Part shown: piece by piece, positions 58,423-64,000 of the stretch
How the letters are laid out: each line of letters begins with the position of its first letter
Position numbering within the stretch: the stretch's first letter is position 1
Assembly: GCF_024713975.1 (NCBI RefSeq)
Contig: NC_091105.1
Location: forward strand, 22,494,939 to 22,558,938
DNA: 64,000 nt
From: Paralichthys olivaceus
Taxonomy: Eukaryota; Chordata; Actinopteri; Pleuronectiformes; Paralichthyidae
Direction of reading: 5' to 3'
Notes under the pieces: generated by a model
The model's database searches: none
Seen by the model: only the letters and a program-made list of their open reading frames with translations
What the model was told of the DNA's origin: nothing
Program-made: the position numbers and the translations under genes

Positions 58423-61400
58423 ATGTGGGACCAGGGAGGACAGCCCTGGCCGCAGTGGCCTCTGAGCCAGCAGCAGTGGATGCAGTCCTTCCAGCACCAG
58501 CAAGATCCAGGTCAGTGATGCACACACACAGTGAAAGCATTTCTTACTAACATCAAATCTGCAGGTCTTCCTTGCTCATCTCGAACACCCTCCAGTGTAA
58601 GAGCCTTTGTGTTTGTCAGTACATTTTACATGTGTGTGTTTATCTCTTGACTTGCTGCAGGTCAAGTGGACTGGGCCGCTCTGGCACAGGCATGGATAGC
58701 CCAGAAGGAGTCCACAGTAGCAGAGCAGCCGAGCGTTCAGCCCAATGGGCAGGACATCCCAGGCCTTGAACCCGTCGGACAAAGTAACCACGGTGCCTTC
58801 CAGGGTGACCCAGCTTTTGGCAGAATGTGGCAGCCAGGTATGCATTCAATCCTCGTGAGCTGTAAGGCATTTATTCTGGTTGTTCATTTTCTCTATTCTC
58901 CTCTTATGTATTTAAATGGTGCACTTACATCAAATGCAAAGCAAATATTTTGTGCATTGAGATTACACACAAAGTCAAAGACACAAATTAATCGCAATCT
59001 GCGAGTGACATGTCGCGACAAAAGTGAACTTTCGTTTCTCTCACTTGATATACTTTTTGATTTTGAGCATTAATATTTGCATGTTGCGATGTTCTGAAAG
59101 CCAATTACTGTTCAGAATATAAACTTGGTGACAGGTCCTGCTACTGATCCAAGCTAGAAGGGCATCAAACTGACCACTGGTCAGCCACAGGTAGAGCTAG
59201 AAACAGTTTTCAACCAATGCAGCTTCTGGAGAAAAATGAAATTCTTGATCTGTGTGGTGCTCTGACTGGTCTTGTGAACACACACACACGACAGCCACAT
59301 TGATTTTTTTTTCCAGTGTTTCCACATATTGCATTGGTTTGTATTTACTATGTCATCTTCGTACATTTTTAATAGAATGGGGAATGCACGGACAGCCACC
59401 CCCTCCTCCTCCTCCTCCTCCTCCTCCACCCCCTGATCAGGCCTGGATCCCTCCAGGGTCAGGACCAATGGATGTGGTGAACCCCAGTGAGGACAGCAAC
59501 AGCCAGGACAGCGTGGAATTCAACTCTGAAGCCCACCACGGGGTTTACCCCCAGAACAGCCATGGGTATGGGGCACAGCCCGACAGCTACGCCATGGCCC
59601 CCATGGCCATGAACCAGTTTGATTATCAGGTATGCAGATGCTACGGTAGAAACTGTTGAAGCGTTTGGGTTTTAGTGTGACAACCAAGTAACACAAGAAG
59701 GAGCAATCCATAGAAACTGTGCCGGGTCCCAGCATCTAGGTGTATCAGTCATTGCTTTCTTGATGCGGTGCAGAGGAAAGTGTTGGCTTGTTGAGGATCC
59801 AGCATGGTTTGGTATTATTTTATCAGCTGTTCTTTTTTTTTTCCAAGCAAACAAATTTTCTAGCACAGTTAGGAGCTATGGATGAATGTTAGCTAAAATA
59901 ACCTGGGGAAAGACCACAGCCCCCACGCTCATTGAATGCCACCTGGTGGTATGTACAGGACCTTCTGTGCTTTAAAATTCTCTTAATTTTACTTTTGTGC
60001 TGTCTCTCCAAAGCATGGAGCTGCCTCGTCCTTCGCCCCCACACCTACGGGCTTCCACTCTCCATACTGGCAGGGTCCTCCTCAGAACAGACGAGATGCC
60101 CGACCCCCCGGGTTCAGAGAACGGCCCAGATCCCCCATCCAGCTCCCTGTCAAGCAGGAGGCCGCAGCACCATTAGGTGAGTGGGAGATTTTACTCATCT
60201 AAAGTCGTTTTCAGAGATGACCTGCGGAGGAACTCTGGAGAATTAGGTGTGGACATTCTCCCCAGTTTGCCTTTCACACAATCAACGGAGCGGGAGATTC
60301 TCTGCTCAGACACATTCACAACAGCAACAAATCCTCCGCAGGTCTCAGGTGAGGAGTGGTGCAAGCAATCAGAGGCGGGAAGTAACATATTCATTTGGTT
60401 GCAGAGATCACATATTTCTGATTACAGAACATCAGCACCGTTATCCTCCATTATTCAGACGAGAGGTGGAGCAGCCGGATGCAGCTGACAGAGACAGGAA
60501 GTGATGTAGTAACTCCGCTGCGTAGATCACGTGATTGTCTTGACAAAACACAGACACCAGTGTCAGTTCTTATGACCACAAACTCTCTTCACTTATTTGT
60601 CGGTGTCCTCTACGTGTGTGAATGGAAAAACTTCAAAACAAGTTGACAAATCTTCATACGTCAGTATGCGGATACAATCCTTTTGACCATGGATTTCTCC
60701 TCTAGATGCTGTGAAAAGACGAACACTACCTGCGTGGATCCGTGAAGGCCTTGAAAAGATGGACAGAGAGAAGCAGAAGAAGCTGGAGCGCGAACGAATG
60801 GAGAAGGAGCGCGCAGAGATGGCAAAGGATAATAGCAACGAACACGAAGCAGACAAGGAGGGTGACGGGCCACGTGTGCCTCGCAAGAGCAAATTTGTAA
60901 GCAACACATTTTTGGCCTTGACTGCAGAAGGGTTATCTTTGAAAATCAGTTTACATTGTTGTGTTAGTGATGATATGTATAGTCCAACTACAGCAATGAT
61001 CCGTTTAAACGCTTTGCGATTTTAATCTCAGTTTTTTATTGTTTTTACTTCAGGACAGTGACGATGAGGGGAATGAAGACAACAACGAGGAAGAGAAGCC
61101 CGTCATAAAGAGGGAGTTTTCTGTCCGGAGCCCATCACCTCCTGCAGAGGACAGTGAACCTGAAATGACTGAGGAGGAAAAGGAATTTCAGCTAGTGAGT
61201 TTGACCAATGCATCTACATTGTTGTAATTGATATATCCACCTTTGATTTGAAAATATTCATTGAAAATATTGCATTTCCTATGCTTTTCACTCAATTTTT
61301 AGATGATCATCACAAAAACACTTCTGACAGAGATCCTTCTTGAGGTCACCAACGAAGAGATCCTGCACATTGCCAAAGATACTCACCGGAAAGCCACTCG

Positions 61401-63900
61401 AGGTCTGCTTTTGTTTTTTCCAGTTTATACATCATCCACACTTGTCATCAAGACATTGTTGAAATCTGAAGATCCATTATATTTATATAAGTATTTTAAA
61501 TTAGATTCAGTGGTGCCCTGTAAAAGGGTGATTGAGCAACTAACTAATCTAAAAAATAAAAACCTGGGAGTATGTCTGAAATGTATTTTCAACCATTCTC
61601 TGCTAATGCATCAGAAGGAGAGTGAGCAGAGCCATGTTTCCCACAATCACTTGAAAACATCTTCATCATGGCATTGAAGGTGCAACTGAAAGACTGTATG
61701 GCTGAACAAAGTCTCAGCATTGACTCAGACCAGCACCCAGTTATTGACACAAGTGACTTTCTCCATTCAAGTGACTGTGCATTAGTACAGATTGGTTCTT
61801 TTCCTCCAGTCCAACTGTTTGACTTGGATTGTGACAGCAGTTTGTTTGTTAACCCTCTCTCTTCTCTCCATTTTTTTTCCTTTTTGTTCTCATTTTTGTT
61901 TTGTTTCTTCTCTTACCAACGGCAGCTCATGTGAATAGTCCTTTTTCTGTGACCGCCCTCTCTAGCGACTCTCGTGCCTTTGAGAAAATGGCAGTATGTG
62001 TTTTTAACATGTTGTTCCTGTTGTTGATGTGAATCAAAGCTCCTGCAAAACAGCTGGCACAGTCAAGTGCACTGGCTTCTCTGACTGGTCTCAGTGAGTA
62101 TCCCTTTTTTGTCACTGGGGGGAGGGAAGAAAAATAATAAAAAATTTCAATTTCATGCCGCCGTGTTAGTTGGAACCAGAAAAACGCAAGATAAAGATTC
62201 ATTAAGACTGAAGTGGCATCCTACTGGGTTTAGTTTTGCACTCTGATGGTAGAAGCATGCGCTCAAAGTATTGATATTAGTATTTTTGAAAGGATATCTG
62301 TATGTATTAGTTTGTTTTTAAGGGGATTATGGAAATGAAATACAGCATTAAACAGGATTAAGTACCTTTTTGGGAGAGAGGGGACCTTGGGTTGTGAGTA
62401 AGGGGTTTCAGAAGTTGGAACCTGATTGTGAGAATGGATCTGGGTCCTTTCCAACACTCAACAACCTGGGGGCTCTGTTGTGGCAGGCGGGCTCGGTGAC
62501 TATGGTTCAGATGAGAGTGAGGATGAGGAGGAGCACAGCATGCGAGGATCCGAGTCCTCTGACACAGACGAGGAGGAGTTGCGCCACCGCATCCGGGAGA
62601 AGCAGGACGCCTTCCGCCGCAAAGAACGGGAAATGCAGCAGCTGCTAGAAAAACAAGCACAAGAGGCTCTGCTTGCACGCGGTAAGATGTGATGTTTGTG
62701 ACGTCTAACTGTCACTCGAAGTTGCAGTCATACTGTGTTGCAAATCCTAACAGAGCCTATTTCCTGTTTTTGTTTGTTTCCACAGAGGAGATGGTGAAGG
62801 AGAGATTGAGCAGAGAAAAAGGGGAACATGATGAGGGCCAGGCAGAGATTCCACACAAGCAGGAAGTAAAAGAGAGGGAGGCGGAGCCCATGGTAGAGAG
62901 ACGTAGGTCCCGTAGTGAAAAGGAGGGTAGTGAAAGCAAGCACTCGGGTAGAGGGAAGGAGCGATCGGGACGAGGTGGTAGCGGTTCCCCTGCAAATGGT
63001 CACAGCAGCAGCTCATTGTCCACCTCCAGCCACAGCAGCAGTCGTTCTTCATCATCCTCCTCTTCTTCTTCAGCATCTTCCCGCAGCTCCTCTCGATCAT
63101 CCTCCCCACAAAGGAAGAGGAGACGCAGTCGCTCTTCGTCTCGCAAGGCTCGCAAACGCAGCCACAGTTCACACAGGCGTCGCAGCGAGCGTAGTGAGAA
63201 GGTCCGGGACAGGAGGAGGAGCAGCACAGACAGGTCAGGCCGCCACAAGACAGACCGCAGTGATTCCAGGGAGCGCAGGAGTCGCAGGAGCAGGTCCAGA
63301 TCTAGAGAGAGAGACAGGGGCAGAGCCAGGGCCAGAGACAGCCGCAGTCGCAGCAGAGAGAGAGAAAAGGAGAAAGAGCAAGAAAAAGAGAGGAAGAGGA
63401 GCAGAGAGTGCAGGGACAGCAGTCATAGTCGCAGCAGCAAACACAAGCAGAAGGCCTCCAGCAAAGACCGCGAGAGGCGGAGAGACAGGAGTCGCAGCCA
63501 TGAGAAAGATAAGAAAAAGAAGGATAAAGACAAGGATAGGGAGAAAGATTCTGATAAAAGGAAAGAAAAACCAAAGGGCAATGAGAAGGAAAAGGAAAAA
63601 GGAAGCCCTGGAGTCACAGAGGAGAATGGCAAATCAAAGAAACGGAGAGAGAGCAACTCATTTACGGACTCTCAGAGTGACAAGCACTCCCGGCAGGATA
63701 GCAAAGGCAGCAAGAAGGGCTCCGCCAAAGTTAGCAAGAGACGCTCAGACTCTGACTCGAGTAGATCCCCTACCCCCGAGGTTAGCAAGGAAAAGAAATC
63801 TAAGAAATCCAAACGTAGTCGCTCACGGTCGACGGAAAAATCTCACAAGTCTGGTAAGAAGGCAAGCCGCAAACACAAGTCTAAGTCGCGATCAAGGTAG
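58423..63900 (+). CDS. pnisr: PNISR, PNN-interacting serine/arginine-rich protein (complete)
   Basis: Coding exons: 58423-58510, 58661-58837, 59376-59629, 60014-60176, 60706-60896, 61054-61194, 61303-61402, 62040-62093, 62487-62681, 62786-63900; 2478 nt, 825 aa (human is 805). All phases agree. The start MWDQGGQPWPQWPLSQQQW, the segments VDWAALAQAWIAQ, DAVKRRTLPAWIREGLEKM, MTEEEKEF, LLTEILLEVTNEEI, APAKQLAQSSALASLTGL and SESSDTDEEELRHRIR, and the end KASRKHKSKSRSR are diagnostic. The family is nuclear-speckle protein that binds pinin and is implicated in pre-mRNA splicing. Residues 96-108 are 13 prolines from a CCT-rich run. The last exon (residues 455-825) is a long RS/RD/KD-rich low-complexity domain with a poly-Ser stretch. 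The acceptor before 62487 has a weak pyrimidine tract. It lies downstream of USP45 on the same strand, as in human. Confidence 0.97.
60186..60545. mobile_element. MITE-like repeat, family C copy in PNISR intron 4
   Basis: 'cattctccccagtttgcc', 'ggagattctctgctcagac', 'attcacaacagcaac' and 'gcgtagatcacgtgattg' parallel 46005-46260. It begins within ~15 bases of the exon donor at 60177 and occupies most of the intron. Confidence 0.6.
61926..61993 (+). other. pnisr: Candidate frame-breaking cassette ('poison') exon in PNISR intron 7
   Basis: Preceded by an exceptionally long pyrimidine tract (about 61850-61920) ending ACGGCAG and followed by a consensus GTATGT donor. It is 68 nt, open in the phase left by the preceding exon, and joins the next exon out of frame, giving TGA within 62040-62093. 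Skipping it restores the standard PNISR frame. Confidence 0.5.
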
Positions 63901-64000
63901 TATTCGTTTTTATTCTCTCTCTTTCTTATTGTATGTTCTCATTGTACGTCTCATTGTGATTTCTCTGGATTCCTTTTAGTCAATATATTTTTCAATAACT
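63901..64000 (+). other. pnisr: PNISR 3' UTR start
   Basis: Immediately after the TAG at 63898-63900; pyrimidine-rich, no poly(A) signal before the window ends. Confidence 0.75.

Noticed and set aside
62915..63979. 354-codon plus-strand ORF overlapping the last PNISR exon
   Set aside because: Frame-shifted shadow of the RS-rich exon; the 62786-63900 frame matches PNISR and ends with its conserved C-terminus.
1..64000. CRISPR arrays, bacterial operons, rRNA or tRNA genes
   Set aside because: None seen; the window is spliced vertebrate nuclear DNA, and the direct repeats present are microsatellites or dispersed elements.

Overview
This window is vertebrate nuclear DNA, most likely from a percomorph-type teleost fish. 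The evidence is spliced genes with vertebrate-like exon structure and GT/AG introns, long (CA)n microsatellites, a decayed Tc1-like transposon and several MITE/SINE-like repeat families typical of fish. The gene set PRDM13 - TSTD3 - USP45 - PNISR matches the human 6q16.2 neighbourhood with the same relative strands. I cannot name the species.

Layout. 282-425 (minus) is the first coding exon of PRDM13; the gene runs off the left edge. 426-6560 has no gene and is the presumed PRDM13 5' regulatory territory. 6811-10470 (minus) is a complete 11-exon cytoplasmic intermediate filament gene of 715 codons with a type III-like head and a very long glycine-rich tail. About 10600-14580 is repeat-bearing intergenic DNA. 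14581-16491 (minus) is TSTD3, a 175-aa single-domain rhodanese protein in four exons. 18348-51224 (plus) is a complete USP45: 17 coding exons, 812 codons, with ZnF-UBP and USP catalytic domains intact. Its large introns hold most of the repeats and some candidate regulatory islands. 51225 to about 57800 is the USP45 3' UTR and intergenic DNA. 58423-63900 (plus) is a complete PNISR: 10 coding exons, 825 codons, SR-rich. I joined exons by hand; reading frames close exactly across every junction in all three complete genes.

How the genes relate. They are ordinary, unlinked housekeeping and developmental functions rather than an operon-like system. PRDM13 is a neural transcriptional regulator, USP45 a deubiquitinase of the ERCC1-XPF repair pathway, PNISR a nuclear-speckle SR-related protein and TSTD3 a probable mitochondrial sulfurtransferase. 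TSTD3 and USP45 are divergent, with about 1.9 kb between start codons. PRDM13 and USP45 both have known retinal disease links in humans, so regulatory sequence in this block is of interest.

Most notable observations: (1) a frame-breaking 68-nt candidate 'poison' exon inside PNISR intron 7; (2) the unusual intermediate filament gene sitting where CCNC lies in human; (3) islands dense in homeodomain-type sites in USP45 intron 9 and upstream of PRDM13; (4) a nested repeat insertion in USP45 intron 6 whose empty-site sequence is preserved in a TSTD3 intron copy; (5) a near-perfect ~130-nt hairpin in USP45 intron 3. I found no evidence of an entirely new biological system.
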